A stretch of 64,000 nucleotides of DNA. Origin: Pseudoalteromonas rubra (GTDB taxonomy: Bacteria; Pseudomonadota; Gammaproteobacteria; Enterobacterales; Alteromonadaceae). Every line of letters begins with the position of its first letter. Positions within the stretch are counted from its first letter, which is position 1. Below the pieces are notes generated by a model. It worked only from the letters and a program-made list of their open reading frames with translations. It made no database searches and was not told the origin of the DNA. The stretch covers positions 1,860,001-1,924,000 of the forward strand of contig NZ_CP013611.1 of the NCBI RefSeq assembly GCF_001482385.1, given 5' to 3'. The position numbers were made by a program, and so were the translations under genes. This document shows positions 19,282-27,689 of this stretch, in pieces.

Positions 19282-21159
19282 ATGCGCCATTTAACACGTG
19301 CCATTTTAGCGAGCGCTATGCTCACCACACTATCCGGGTGTGATCTTGGGGGTGACGATAAACTCCCTATCGTGATCCCGGTTGAACAGAGCAAAAGCAA
19401 TATTGCCATTACCAAGATATCCACAGGTCCACTAGAAACACTGGAACCCAATACCGCTGTGCAGGTCTTTTATGATGTAGACATCAGCGGCTTTAAGGAT
19501 ATCGACGTTGATGTGCACTTCTACCTGGTGCATGCAGCAGAATTAGATACCTCTGACGGTGAAGAAGCTGAAATCGAAGAAGCCCATAAAGTAGGCGCAT
19601 TGGAGTTAATTCAGGTCACTGAAGGCAGTCACAGCTTTGAAACGGAAATCACCATTCCGGATACCCTGCTGGGTGGTCATTATCACTTAATCGCACAGAT
19701 TGACCCGCATGATGATCATGCCGAGGACATTGAAGAAGACAACCACCCATCGGTTGACCACGCACCTTTCTCTGAGGGCGAGTTTCCTTTCGCTGACATA
19801 CAGGTAAGGGTACCAGAAAGCCATGATTACAAGCTGCTAAACGCAGAATTTGGTCAACAAGCGTTGATCCTGGATGTACCAAATAATACCGACGGTACCA
19901 GCGAGCACCATTCTGACCTGGTCGGCTACCTGACTGCGGACTATGAAGGGGGCAATCTGGGCAGCACCGCGATTACCGTGGAAGTTTTAGTAGACGGTAA
20001 CTGGCAACCGACCCACTTCTGGAATACCGAAAACACCGCTTATGAGGCGCAGCTAACGCATAATTTCACAGTCGGCTTGCACGATGAGCACATTGGTTTT
20101 GACATTGCACTGGATGACGCGCTGCTCACTCAGATTTATCAGGGCTACGACGCGACTCAGGAGCAGTCTTTACAGGTTCGCTTCACTCTGACGGATTTGG
20201 CTCAGAATGCCGAAACCATTACAGACAACAATGTGATCGAAACTGAAATCCCGCTGTACTTCTTTACCGGTGACAACACGGACACCGAGCAGAGCCTGGC
20301 AAAGCGCGATGCGCAATACGCAGTGGGACTGGCTAACATCAAGCTTGAGAAAGAGTTTGATAAATCTTATGGCAACAAGTCTAAGTTCAGTGTCGGTGTT
20401 GATTTAAGTGGCCAGTTGTTTATTGTTCCAACTGGTGATCCGGGTGGCCGGATCGCAGGTGAAGGCATCGTTGAAGCGTACTTTTTCAATGCTAAAAACA
20501 CCTTATTCAGTATTTCATATGACGGCAGTGCTTATATCAGCGGACAGAACACAGGCTATGCATCGGAAATGATCATCTTCAATAACGTTGCGTTTGAAGA
20601 TGAGAAATACACCACCAAGTATGAAAAGTCATGGGAAAAATCCTGGGAAGAAGAAAAAGTTCTGGCGCAGGCGCGCTTTACCATAGGTCCGGTGCCTATG
20701 AGTGTTGAAGCAGGCGTGACAGGTAGCCTGGGCTTTGAGCTGACCGTAGGGTATAACGCTGAGCTTTATGCCGAGGGCGACTTGTTCCATGTTGACTTTA
20801 ACGCCTTTGGTCGTGGTGGTGTGAATCTTGGCTTAGTCTCAGCCGGTATCCAGGCGATTTTGACCTTGATCGACAATACTTTTGCCATGGAGTCCAATGC
20901 GGGCTTTGCCCTGGTCTCTAACGGTAACAAAGCACCACACATTTATTATGGTATTGAGCTGAAGAACGACCTGGATGTGATTTCAGGTAAATTTGGTTTA
21001 TACGCCGAGACCATTGGCGTGAAATGGTGTAAGAAATGGGGGATCCCTTATCCGTGTGGTAAGAAAACCCACCGCTACGACCTGTGGCTATACCAGACAC
21101 CAAGCGTGTATAACAAATCCTGGACTTTGTACTCCAAAGAGGACGAAATCGAACTATGA
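19282..21159 (+). CDS. Large lipoprotein of unknown function
   Basis: Lipoprotein of 625 residues with lipobox TLSGC (Cys20). Residues about 35-320 look like two or more immunoglobulin/CARDB-like beta domains with acidic loops, and a His/Asp-rich stretch near 130-165 may bind metal. The region after about 345 is Gly- and aromatic-rich and beta-structured, with alternating strands that could form a barrel or lipid-contacting sheet. The end holds a Cys pair (KWCKKWGIPYPCGKK). It overlaps the next gene by 4 nt (ATGA), so the two products are probably made in fixed ratio and act together. Function unknown. Confidence 0.75.
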   Translation: MRHLTRAILASAMLTTLSGCDLGGDDKLPIVIPVEQSKSNIAITKISTGPLETLEPNTAVQVFYDVDISGFKDIDVDVHFYLVHAAELDTSDGEEAEIEEAHKVGALELIQVTEGSHSFETEITIPDTLLGGHYHLIAQIDPHDDHAEDIEEDNHPSVDHAPFSEGEFPFADIQVRVPESHDYKLLNAEFGQQALILDVPNNTDGTSEHHSDLVGYLTADYEGGNLGSTAITVEVLVDGNWQPTHFWNTENTAYEAQLTHNFTVGLHDEHIGFDIALDDALLTQIYQGYDATQEQSLQVRFTLTDLAQNAETITDNNVIETEIPLYFFTGDNTDTEQSLAKRDAQYAVGLANIKLEKEFDKSYGNKSKFSVGVDLSGQLFIVPTGDPGGRIAGEGIVEAYFFNAKNTLFSISYDGSAYISGQNTGYASEMIIFNNVAFEDEKYTTKYEKSWEKSWEEEKVLAQARFTIGPVPMSVEAGVTGSLGFELTVGYNAELYAEGDLFHVDFNAFGRGGVNLGLVSAGIQAILTLIDNTFAMESNAGFALVSNGNKAPHIYYGIELKNDLDVISGKFGLYAETIGVKWCKKWGIPYPCGKKTHRYDLWLYQTPSVYNKSWTLYSKEDEIEL

Positions 21160-22853
21160 CCTCGTGTCGATTGACTCTGCTTGCAGCGCCCTGGGTGGCG
21201 CTGACAAGCGCGCAGGTAATGGCTGGTGCATTCTGCCAGCCGCAATACCAGTTTGACATCCAAAGCCAAACCTCCTTTGACTACATTAAGCTGCAAAGTG
21301 CCCCGCAAACCTCTATGGTGCATTTACAAGGTAAGCTGTCGCTCAAACCGGCGCAAAAAGGAGAAGAATACAACTGGTGGGCGATTAAAGCCGATCAGGT
21401 CGTTGCGGTTCAGGGCAAAGAACGTATGCCGTTGCCTAGTTATGAACACCCGTTTGCCTTTAAACTCACCGACAAAGGCCTGATCAGTGACTTTCACTTT
21501 GCAGGTCAGCTCGACCAGCAGACTCAGGACAAGCTAAAAGGGTTAGCTTACTATCTTCAATATCAAAGAGATATTAGTGAGGTAAGTAAAGAGCCCGATA
21601 CGCTGGGCCAGTATCAACCCGCTTACCAACAGGTCGATAAGCAGTTAAAAATGGTCAAACGACATTACAGCGACTTTGACCGCACTCAGCTGACGACCTT
21701 TAATCGTATCGACATACTCGATTCTGCGCACCTGATCACCCCAGATAGCTGCTTTTTGGTGCACCGGGAAGGTCAGGAGGCCCTGGCCCTGTCAGGTACC
21801 GATCTGCGATTTGGCTCGCAACAAAACTATACCCTGACGCAGCTTAGCCAGCCTTTTAACAGTGCCTTGTACGAATTAGGCACCGATCTGACTACCTGGC
21901 AACGCACCACAGCCGAGCTCAGCGAAGCAGAAAAGGCGCGTCTGGCAGCCGAGTTACAGCAGCTGATCACCGGTCAGGATATCACTCAGATAGATGCCCA
22001 TACGCTGTCTATTCTGCTGAAAAAATACGACGCTGTCATTGGCACTTTGGCGCCGTTGATGCTTTCAGGCACACTCAACGACAAGGCTCAGATGCGCCTG
22101 TTCAATGCACTGGGCCAACTAGACTCAGCCACCAGTCAGCAGTTACTCAGCCAGCTGCTACAGGCTGAGAAGCAACCACTCACTCAGTTTCGTGCACTGC
22201 GCGCACTGACCCAGGGCAGTGCACCATTGTCACAACAAGCCACTGATATGCTATTGGAAATGCTGACAAATGGATTCAGCACCTTAGACTCAGAAGTCGA
22301 GTCCAGTTTCTATATGTCACTCGGCACCTTACTCAACAACCGCCGTGCATCGGATACCGCGATGCAGTTAAGCCTGGCAATCACTGAACAGATCACGCTG
22401 GGCGAAAACGAGGGTAAAACTGCCAACCTCATCACCGCTTTAGGGAACAGTCGTGATCCCCAGCATGAGCCGCTGCTCAATGCGCATCTGTCTGACAGCA
22501 GTGCCCGTATTGAGAAAGCCTCCATCCGTGCGCTGGGCATGATGCAAACCGACGCGGCTTATCAGAATCTGGAACAGCACTTTTTTAACGCTCCAGCGCG
22601 CAATAAAAAGGCGTTGATCAGTGCATTAGGGAATTATCAGATGAGTGCCAAAACCAGTGACACTGTGCTTAATATGGCAGTGAATGATAAGGACGATACC
22701 ATTCGTTTGGCTGCTATCAATGCATTGGCTACCCAGCAGCAAAAAGACGCGATCAAGCCCGTGTTACGCCAGGCGCTGCAAAACGAAACCTCGCGACGTA
22801 ACTTTAAGGCCATCATAAAACTGTTACACAGCAAAGAGCAACAGGCGCAATAG
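21156..22853 (+). CDS. Secreted protein with vitellogenin-N-like start and HEAT-like repeats
   Basis: The 565-residue product has a signal peptide (about 1-24). Residues 28-150 are beta-rich, and the run PFAFKLTDKGLISDFHFAG, followed by an amphipathic KLKGLAYYLQY helix and then DTLGQYQPAY, resembles the N-terminal beta domain of vitellogenin and microsomal triglyceride transfer protein. From about 240 the protein is a chain of alpha-helical HEAT-like repeats, as in the helical domain of that superfamily. It is coupled to the upstream lipoprotein by a 4-nt overlap. A lipid-transfer role is inference; a generic HEAT-repeat adaptor is the alternative. Confidence 0.75.
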   Translation: MTSCRLTLLAAPWVALTSAQVMAGAFCQPQYQFDIQSQTSFDYIKLQSAPQTSMVHLQGKLSLKPAQKGEEYNWWAIKADQVVAVQGKERMPLPSYEHPFAFKLTDKGLISDFHFAGQLDQQTQDKLKGLAYYLQYQRDISEVSKEPDTLGQYQPAYQQVDKQLKMVKRHYSDFDRTQLTTFNRIDILDSAHLITPDSCFLVHREGQEALALSGTDLRFGSQQNYTLTQLSQPFNSALYELGTDLTTWQRTTAELSEAEKARLAAELQQLITGQDITQIDAHTLSILLKKYDAVIGTLAPLMLSGTLNDKAQMRLFNALGQLDSATSQQLLSQLLQAEKQPLTQFRALRALTQGSAPLSQQATDMLLEMLTNGFSTLDSEVESSFYMSLGTLLNNRRASDTAMQLSLAITEQITLGENEGKTANLITALGNSRDPQHEPLLNAHLSDSSARIEKASIRALGMMQTDAAYQNLEQHFFNAPARNKKALISALGNYQMSAKTSDTVLNMAVNDKDDTIRLAAINALATQQQKDAIKPVLRQALQNETSRRNFKAIIKLLHSKEQQAQ

Positions 22854-22864
22854 CGCCTTTTGTT
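22843..22864 (+). terminator. Terminator overlapping the stop codon
   Basis: AGGCGC (22843-22848), loop AATA, GCGCCT (22853-22858), then a T-rich run. The stop codon lies in the loop. Confidence 0.75.
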
Positions 22865-22923
22865 CATCATCCCAGCCAAACCGCGATACGATATCACTCC
22901 TGCTCGCCGGGTATTTGAACAAA

Positions 22924-23260
22924 ATGAGCGCTTGCCAACCCGCAATGTGGCACACAAATAGTCGATAAGTGGTCGATCTTAATCCCGTTTGCTTTGGTTG
23001 ATGGGCCTGAACGATTCAATGCCTTAAGATCAAGAGTTCAGGGCATATCACAACGCATGCTGACACAAACCTTGCGCGATATGGAACGCGATGGCTATGT
23101 CAAACGCACCGTTTATGCAGATGTTAAGGTTGAGTATGAACTCACCGAGCTGGGACGAGGGCAGGCTACGTCGGCCTGGCAACTGGTGTCGTGGGCCGAC
23201 GATCACCTTGATGAAATTACCGTAGCCCGCGCCCGTTACGATGAAGCCAGTCAGTCTTGA
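22924..23260 (+). pseudogene. HxlR-family regulator, frameshifted
   Basis: The frame from about 22928 to 23260 reads IVDKWSILIPFALVDGPERF and then GISQRMLTQTLRDMERDG, a textbook HxlR winged-helix domain. The N-terminal part has no start codon in that frame before TTG at 22994, which lies inside the helix-turn-helix. A +1-shifted frame beginning ATG at 22924 (MSACQPAMWHTNSR) stops at a TAA around 22966 and could supply the missing start, so a single-base change is the simplest explanation. Alternatively a truncated 88-residue protein starts at TTG. The C-terminus converges on the tautomerase gene 3 nt away. Confidence 0.65.
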
Positions 23261-23263
23261 TCG

Positions 23264-23467
23264 TTAAGTCTCTCGCTGCCTGATCGCGGTAACCTGTTCA
23301 TAGCCAATGCCCCAGTTGTCAGTCGAGACTTCATCAATAACCACAAAGGTAGTCTCCGGGCTTTTCCCTAATACATCGACCATCAACTGGGTAGTGCCTT
23401 TGATCAATGACTGCTTCTGTGCATTTGTCACCCCTTCATCGGTGACACGAATGTGAATATAAGGCAT
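23264..23467 (-). CDS. 4-oxalocrotonate tautomerase family protein
   Basis: Small tautomerase of 67 residues. The start at 23467 gives MPYIHIRVTDEG, placing the catalytic Pro at residue 2, where it becomes the N-terminal base after Met removal. Longer upstream reading is rejected for that reason and because an AGGAG site lies 5 nt before this ATG. It is the last gene of a GST / SnoaL-like / tautomerase operon. The substrate is unknown; the neighbours suggest handling of a reactive carbonyl or aromatic compound. Confidence 0.88.
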   Translation of the reverse strand: MPYIHIRVTDEGVTNAQKQSLIKGTTQLMVDVLGKSPETTFVVIDEVSTDNWGIGYEQVTAIRQRET

Positions 23468-23469
23468 AA

Positions 23470-23853
23470 CTACTCCTGGTGAGTGTGCGGTAAATCCGCA
23501 TACATTTTGTTGACTATTCGCCACTGGTCCTGTTCTTTCAACAAGCCCAGAAAGTCGACGTAAGTATGTTCAAACAACGGGCATAACACCTTGACCATGG
23601 CCTGTTGCCCAAGCAAGTCAACCGCCAGCACCTGGTAAGCAAATTCATCGCCTTTGTCCGCTGGTGAGGTGCGATGGCTGACCAGCTTTAGCCACTCATC
23701 CAGACTGCGCCTCAAACCCGGCGTTTTGAGCCAGCAGTCAGGATGAAACAGAGGACGTAATGCCTCACTACTCCCGTCATGTAACCCCTTGAAATAGCTG
23801 TGTACTATGGCCAGGACCTGACTCAGATCCGCTTTCATTTCAGCGTGTTCCAT
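23470..23853 (-). CDS. SnoaL-like (NTF2 fold) protein
   Basis: A 127-residue protein with the alpha+beta cone pattern of the NTF2/SnoaL superfamily: an N-terminal helix pair (LSQVLAIVHSYFKGLHDGSSEALRPL is the usual opening), FHPDCWL, and a final strand (DQWRIVNKMYAD). Members are small-molecule isomerases, cyclases or plain binding proteins. Its ATG shares one base with the stop of the upstream GST gene (TAATG), and it lies 2 nt from the tautomerase start, so it is tightly co-translated. Confidence 0.8.
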   Translation of the reverse strand: MEHAEMKADLSQVLAIVHSYFKGLHDGSSEALRPLFHPDCWLKTPGLRRSLDEWLKLVSHRTSPADKGDEFAYQVLAVDLLGQQAMVKVLCPLFEHTYVDFLGLLKEQDQWRIVNKMYADLPHTHQE

Positions 23854-24461
23854 TATGCCCCCTGTGCTTGTTCAGCTTGCAGCGCTGCCACAAAGCCTGG
23901 CATGCGCTTTACTGCTTCAATCATCTGTGCAGTGCGCGGTGGGATCACGATGTCGACCTCAAATGCAGCCCCCCAGCGCGAATACACTGCCAGCAAAATA
24001 TCGGCAACTGACGCGTGCTGCCCACCCAAAAATGGCTGAGATTGCAACTGAGATTCGACCTGCAGCCATAGCTGATTGATCCCCTTCGCAGCTGCTTCAA
24101 ACAGTTGCTGGCGCACAGTGCCATGCTGCATAACACGCGCAATAAAAAACAACCTGGAATAGGCCGGATGCATAGTGGCATTGGCAAACAACAATTGCTC
24201 AATCGCTCGGCGACGAGCTGGCCCCTGCTCAGTGGGAAACAAATGGCTGGGATGCTTACTAGTGAGATGCAGCATAATCGCGGCCCCTTCAACAAGTTGT
24301 TCGTCTCCATCAATGAGTACCGGAACCTGTTGGGCAGGATTCACGGTTGAAAAGTCACTGAGGGTATCGGCACGGATAAGCGTCACATCCTGCTCTAGTT
24401 CACGTAATACGGTGTTCACGGCGAGTGAACAGGCTTCCTGAATGTAGTAAAGGGTGTACAT
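23853..24461 (-). CDS. Glutathione S-transferase family protein
   Basis: Cytosolic GST of 202 residues. The N-terminal thioredoxin-like domain begins MYTLYYIQEACSLAVNTVLREL, close to beta-class/GstA-type starts, with the conserved cis-Pro in QQVPVLIDGD and the glutathione-binding LVEGAAIMLHL. An all-helical C-terminal domain follows. The start at 24461 was chosen because AAGGA lies 8 nt upstream; an ATG two codons earlier is too close to it. It is the first gene of a three-gene operon divergent from a LysR regulator. Confidence 0.9.
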   Translation of the reverse strand: MYTLYYIQEACSLAVNTVLRELEQDVTLIRADTLSDFSTVNPAQQVPVLIDGDEQLVEGAAIMLHLTSKHPSHLFPTEQGPARRRAIEQLLFANATMHPAYSRLFFIARVMQHGTVRQQLFEAAAKGINQLWLQVESQLQSQPFLGGQHASVADILLAVYSRWGAAFEVDIVIPPRTAQMIEAVKRMPGFVAALQAEQAQGA

Positions 24462-24489
24462 AATCATCGTCCTTCTTATCGGATAATAC

Positions 24490-24513
24490 AGACGAGTTTG
24501 GTGTGCTTCGTCT
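24490..24513. promoter_or_regulatory. Dyad upstream of the GST operon
   Basis: AGACGA-N12-TCGTCT lies 29-52 bp before the GST start, over the likely promoter. A candidate operator. Confidence 0.35.
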
Positions 24514-24591
24514 GCGGTTATTTTCAATGCCTTTAGTCTATGACCTGCTCTTTGTTTGATATATAACTACAAAAGAAACCGAGTGTTCACT

Positions 24592-24609
24592 CATAAGAAA
24601 CAATGTATG
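24592..24609. promoter_or_regulatory. LysR-type dyad upstream of the regulator gene
   Basis: CATA-N10-TATG lies about 41 bp before the LysR start in the divergent intergenic region. It has the size of LysR-family binding sites, so autoregulation is plausible. Confidence 0.35.
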
Positions 24610-24649
24610 CTTAAGTCAATACAATCCGTGGCCAATAAGGACAATTTAT

Positions 24650-25549
24650 ATGAACAAACTACGTGCTATTGAGCTCTTCGTGAAATTGGCGGAAGTGGGT
24701 AGCTTTACCCAGGTTGCTGAACAATTCAGCACATCAAAATCGATGGTCAGCAAAGAAATAAGCCGTCTTGAAGATCAACTTGGCGCACGCTTGTTACATC
24801 GCACCACCCGCAATATCCAGCTGACTCAGGTCGGTGAGGGTTATTTGCAACGTGCCAGGGATATTCTCAATAAGCTGGAGGAGGCAGACACCTTTGTTCA
24901 GTCAACACAGCAGGCCCCCAGGGGGAAGCTAAAAGTGAACTTACCTATGGTGCTGGGGATAACGGACTTGGGGAAAATGTTTGCAGACTTTATGCAGGCT
25001 TACCCGAAAATAGAACTCGACATTCATCTTGGTGATGAGGATATTGACCTGGTTGAGCAAGGGTTTGATCTGGGTCTGCGGGCCACCAGCCGGCCCATTG
25101 ACAGCAATTACATCGGCCGTGAAATCACCCGGTTTGACTATCACATTTGCGCCAGTCCAGCATACCTGGCGACACATCCAAACATTACTCATCCTCGCGA
25201 TTTGACTCAGCATAACTGCTTTGAATACCGTTATTTTAAAGGAAAAAATATCTGGCCGCTGGCTGAAGGCGTCAAAATTACTGGCACATTAAAAGCGAAC
25301 AATGTTCTGTTTATGCTGGAAGCCATTAAATCCGGCCTAGGGATAGGTATATTGCCGGAATTTGCCTGTCGGCACGCCATTGAAGCCAAAGAAGTGGTGA
25401 GTATTCTGCCGGATAGTAAGAAACCGCAACTCACCCTACTTGCTCTCTACCCAGCCCGTCACCACGTACCGGCCAGCGTGTTGCAATGCATCCAGTTTTT
25501 ACAGCATTGGTTTACACACCAGTATCCAATCAACCAGCGTGTCATTTGA
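24650..25549 (+). CDS. LysR-family transcriptional regulator
   Basis: A 299-residue LTTR. The winged HTH occupies about 5-62 (SFTQVAEQFSTSKSMVSKEISRLEDQLG, LLHRTTR), followed by a substrate-binding-protein-like effector domain (about 90-290) of the type common in regulators near oxidoreductase and GST genes. It is divergent from the GST/SnoaL/tautomerase operon, which it most likely controls. An AAGGA site lies upstream of the ATG. Confidence 0.92.
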   Translation: MNKLRAIELFVKLAEVGSFTQVAEQFSTSKSMVSKEISRLEDQLGARLLHRTTRNIQLTQVGEGYLQRARDILNKLEEADTFVQSTQQAPRGKLKVNLPMVLGITDLGKMFADFMQAYPKIELDIHLGDEDIDLVEQGFDLGLRATSRPIDSNYIGREITRFDYHICASPAYLATHPNITHPRDLTQHNCFEYRYFKGKNIWPLAEGVKITGTLKANNVLFMLEAIKSGLGIGILPEFACRHAIEAKEVVSILPDSKKPQLTLLALYPARHHVPASVLQCIQFLQHWFTHQYPINQRVI

Positions 25550-25570
25550 GCACAGCACCATTCACCTGGA

Positions 25571-26284
25571 TCACACCGGGATATCGATTATCCGCAATTG
25601 TTGAGACTCATCTCCCTGCGCCAGCACTGTCCCTTGGGGGTCAACAATGAGGCTGTTGCCAATGAAACGGACCCCGGTACTACAGTCATGATCCATACCC
25701 AGGCGATTGGCGGCTATCACATAGACACTATGGTCTTTGGCGGCCTTTTTGATAACTTCCAGGCTGTCCTCCCCACAAAAGTTAGACGGATTAAGAATGA
25801 TCTGCACGCCCTGTTGTTTGAGCGCCTCCAGCCCATCTTCAAACCAGATGTCGTAACACAATAAAACACCGATTTTTACCCCCTGAACTTCATACACGCA
25901 GAAATCCTTACCTGGCACAAATCGTAACTGATCCGTTTGCGCTAGATGTACTTTGCGGTGAATGCCAAGTAAACCGTCTGGACCTGTCAGCAGTGTACTA
26001 TTGTAGAGCTGATCTTCGTGGCACTCAGCCAGGCCGGCAACAATGCAGGCCGACTTTTCCTGCGCCACGGTTTGCAATAACATTGAAGATGCCCCCTGAT
26101 ACAAATCTTCTGCCAGCTCACTCACTTGCTGACGATCGAAGAATATGCTCCCCGTGGTGCACAACTCAGGGAGCAACAAGAGATCAAATTCATGAGACAT
26201 CATCAGCGCCTGCTTGATGGCGTCACGGTTTTGTTCAGGCTCGGCAAATGCCACGTCGAACTGAAAAAAGCCCACTTTCATCAC
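25571..26284 (-). CDS. Carbon-nitrogen hydrolase (nitrilase superfamily)
   Basis: A 237-residue amidase-type hydrolase with the Glu-Lys-Cys triad visible at Glu40 (LLPELCTT), Lys111 (HRKVHL) and Cys143 (LLCYDIWFED). The short length and lack of extra domains fit omega-amidase-like or carbamoyl-type hydrolases; the substrate cannot be assigned. ATG at 26284 or the next codon follow AAGGAAG. It starts 10 nt after the AlkB-like gene and probably forms an operon with it. Confidence 0.9.
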   Translation of the reverse strand: MMKVGFFQFDVAFAEPEQNRDAIKQALMMSHEFDLLLLPELCTTGSIFFDRQQVSELAEDLYQGASSMLLQTVAQEKSACIVAGLAECHEDQLYNSTLLTGPDGLLGIHRKVHLAQTDQLRFVPGKDFCVYEVQGVKIGVLLCYDIWFEDGLEALKQQGVQIILNPSNFCGEDSLEVIKKAAKDHSVYVIAANRLGMDHDCSTGVRFIGNSLIVDPQGTVLAQGDESQQLRIIDIPV

Positions 26285-26294
26285 ACTTCCTTAC

Positions 26295-26885
26295 TTATAA
26301 AATTTGGTCAAACTGGCGAAACGTCAGATTAAAACGGGGACCGGCCCCTTCTGATGCCCGCGGTACTGCATGTTGGTAGCGTGACTGAAAGCCCTCACCC
26401 ATGACAAACAGGGAGCCATTTGCCAGCTCAAGCGAGTGCACTTCCTGATGATCTTGTGTATTGCGTATCAGGAAGGTACGTTTTGCGCCTATGCTCAAAG
26501 AGGGAATGACATTGGTGGAGCCAAACGCTGGCAAATCACAGTGAAAATCCATCCACTCTTCTCCATCTGGATAATACAGGCACACACACACAGGAAAAAC
26601 TAACCCGGTCAGCGCTGTCAGACGCTGATGGATCTGCTCGATTAACGGAAACCAGGGTTGTTGTCTGCCATGGAACCAACCAAATTGCCCAGATTGGGCA
26701 AGTTCGGGCTCTAACAGATTGACTTTCCATGGTAAAATTTCGGATTCTGACCCATCCCCCATGGTAATGGTTTCAGGCTGTGACAGGTCAAAGTGCTCTG
26801 TCAGCCACTGAAACAAAGCCTGGCTTTGTGCGTCAGTTAAAAAGTTGGGGTCATAGCTCGAGTCACATTGTAATGACAGCGTCAT
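26295..26885 (-). CDS. AlkB-family 2-oxoglutarate/Fe(II) dioxygenase
   Basis: Cytosolic dioxygenase of 196 residues of the AlkB/ALKBH2-3 type, which removes alkyl groups from nucleic-acid bases. The iron ligands are His115 and Asp117 (FHCDLP) and His172 (YQHAVPR). The arginines of the final GPRFNLTFR segment bind 2-oxoglutarate. It shares a strand and a 10-nt gap with the nitrilase gene and is divergent from rluA. Nucleic-acid repair is by family; protein substrates are known for some members. Confidence 0.88.
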   Translation of the reverse strand: MTLSLQCDSSYDPNFLTDAQSQALFQWLTEHFDLSQPETITMGDGSESEILPWKVNLLEPELAQSGQFGWFHGRQQPWFPLIEQIHQRLTALTGLVFPVCVCLYYPDGEEWMDFHCDLPAFGSTNVIPSLSIGAKRTFLIRNTQDHQEVHSLELANGSLFVMGEGFQSRYQHAVPRASEGAGPRFNLTFRQFDQIL

Positions 26886-27041
26886 GGCGCGTTCCTTTTG
26901 GTGTTTCTGTGTAGACTTTCACTGATCCTGCCTGCGCTGTCAATAACAGAGGATTACATCTTTTGTGATTGGCCTTTTGCACGCACGCTAGGTAAAATGT
27001 CGGCCCTTGAAATAAATGCCAGTCGCAGGTTATCCGTGTTA

Positions 27042-27689
27042 GTGAATTACGCTCCCCCTACCAATCCTTATCTTGATATTCTCCATCAGGACGAGCATAT
27101 GCTGGTATTGAATAAACCCAGTGGCCTGCTGAGCGTGCCAGGGAAAGATCCGAAACACTGGGACAGTGTGATCAGCCGGGTTAACCTTGTCTACCCCAAT
27201 GCGAAAATTGTGCATCGTTTGGATATGGCTACATCCGGGGTACTATGCCTGGCAATGAACAAAGCCGCACATCGCTTTCTCAGCATTCAATTTCAGGACC
27301 GCCTCACTGCCAAGCGCTATATTGCGAGGGTGCATGGCCACCTGCAACAAACCAGTGGTTCAGTGGATCTACCACTGATCTGTGATTGGCCGAACCGCCC
27401 GAAACAAATGGTTTGTCATGAAACAGGCAAGCCCTCATTGACACATTTTGAGGTGCTGACGCACGAAGCACACGCCACCCGGGTTAAGCTAACACCTATC
27501 ACCGGGCGCTCGCATCAGCTGCGTGTACACATGCTCTCGCTGGGCCATCCAATTTTAGGCGATCGCCTCTACGCTCAGGGCGAGGCACTTGCTGCGGCCC
27601 CAAGGCTTCAGCTTCATGCCGAAATGCTCCAGATCCGTCACCCCGACAGTGAAGACATGATGACCTTTATTGCCCCGGTGCCGTTTTAA
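27042..27689 (+). CDS. rluA: 23S rRNA/tRNA pseudouridine synthase RluA
   Basis: Converts uridine to pseudouridine in tRNA anticodon loops and 23S rRNA. It carries HRLDMATSGV with catalytic Asp61, and long stretches such as LPLICDWPNRPKQ.VC and ITGRSHQLRVHML are nearly identical to E. coli RluA. The GTG at 27042 gives 215 residues, matching the 219 of E. coli (MNYAPP aligned to ENYNPP). An ATG at 26997 has a nearer AGGT and would add 15 residues, so the start is not certain. The 3' end overlaps the convergent amidohydrolase gene by 23 nt. Confidence 0.93.
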   Translation: MNYAPPTNPYLDILHQDEHMLVLNKPSGLLSVPGKDPKHWDSVISRVNLVYPNAKIVHRLDMATSGVLCLAMNKAAHRFLSIQFQDRLTAKRYIARVHGHLQQTSGSVDLPLICDWPNRPKQMVCHETGKPSLTHFEVLTHEAHATRVKLTPITGRSHQLRVHMLSLGHPILGDRLYAQGEALAAAPRLQLHAEMLQIRHPDSEDMMTFIAPVPF

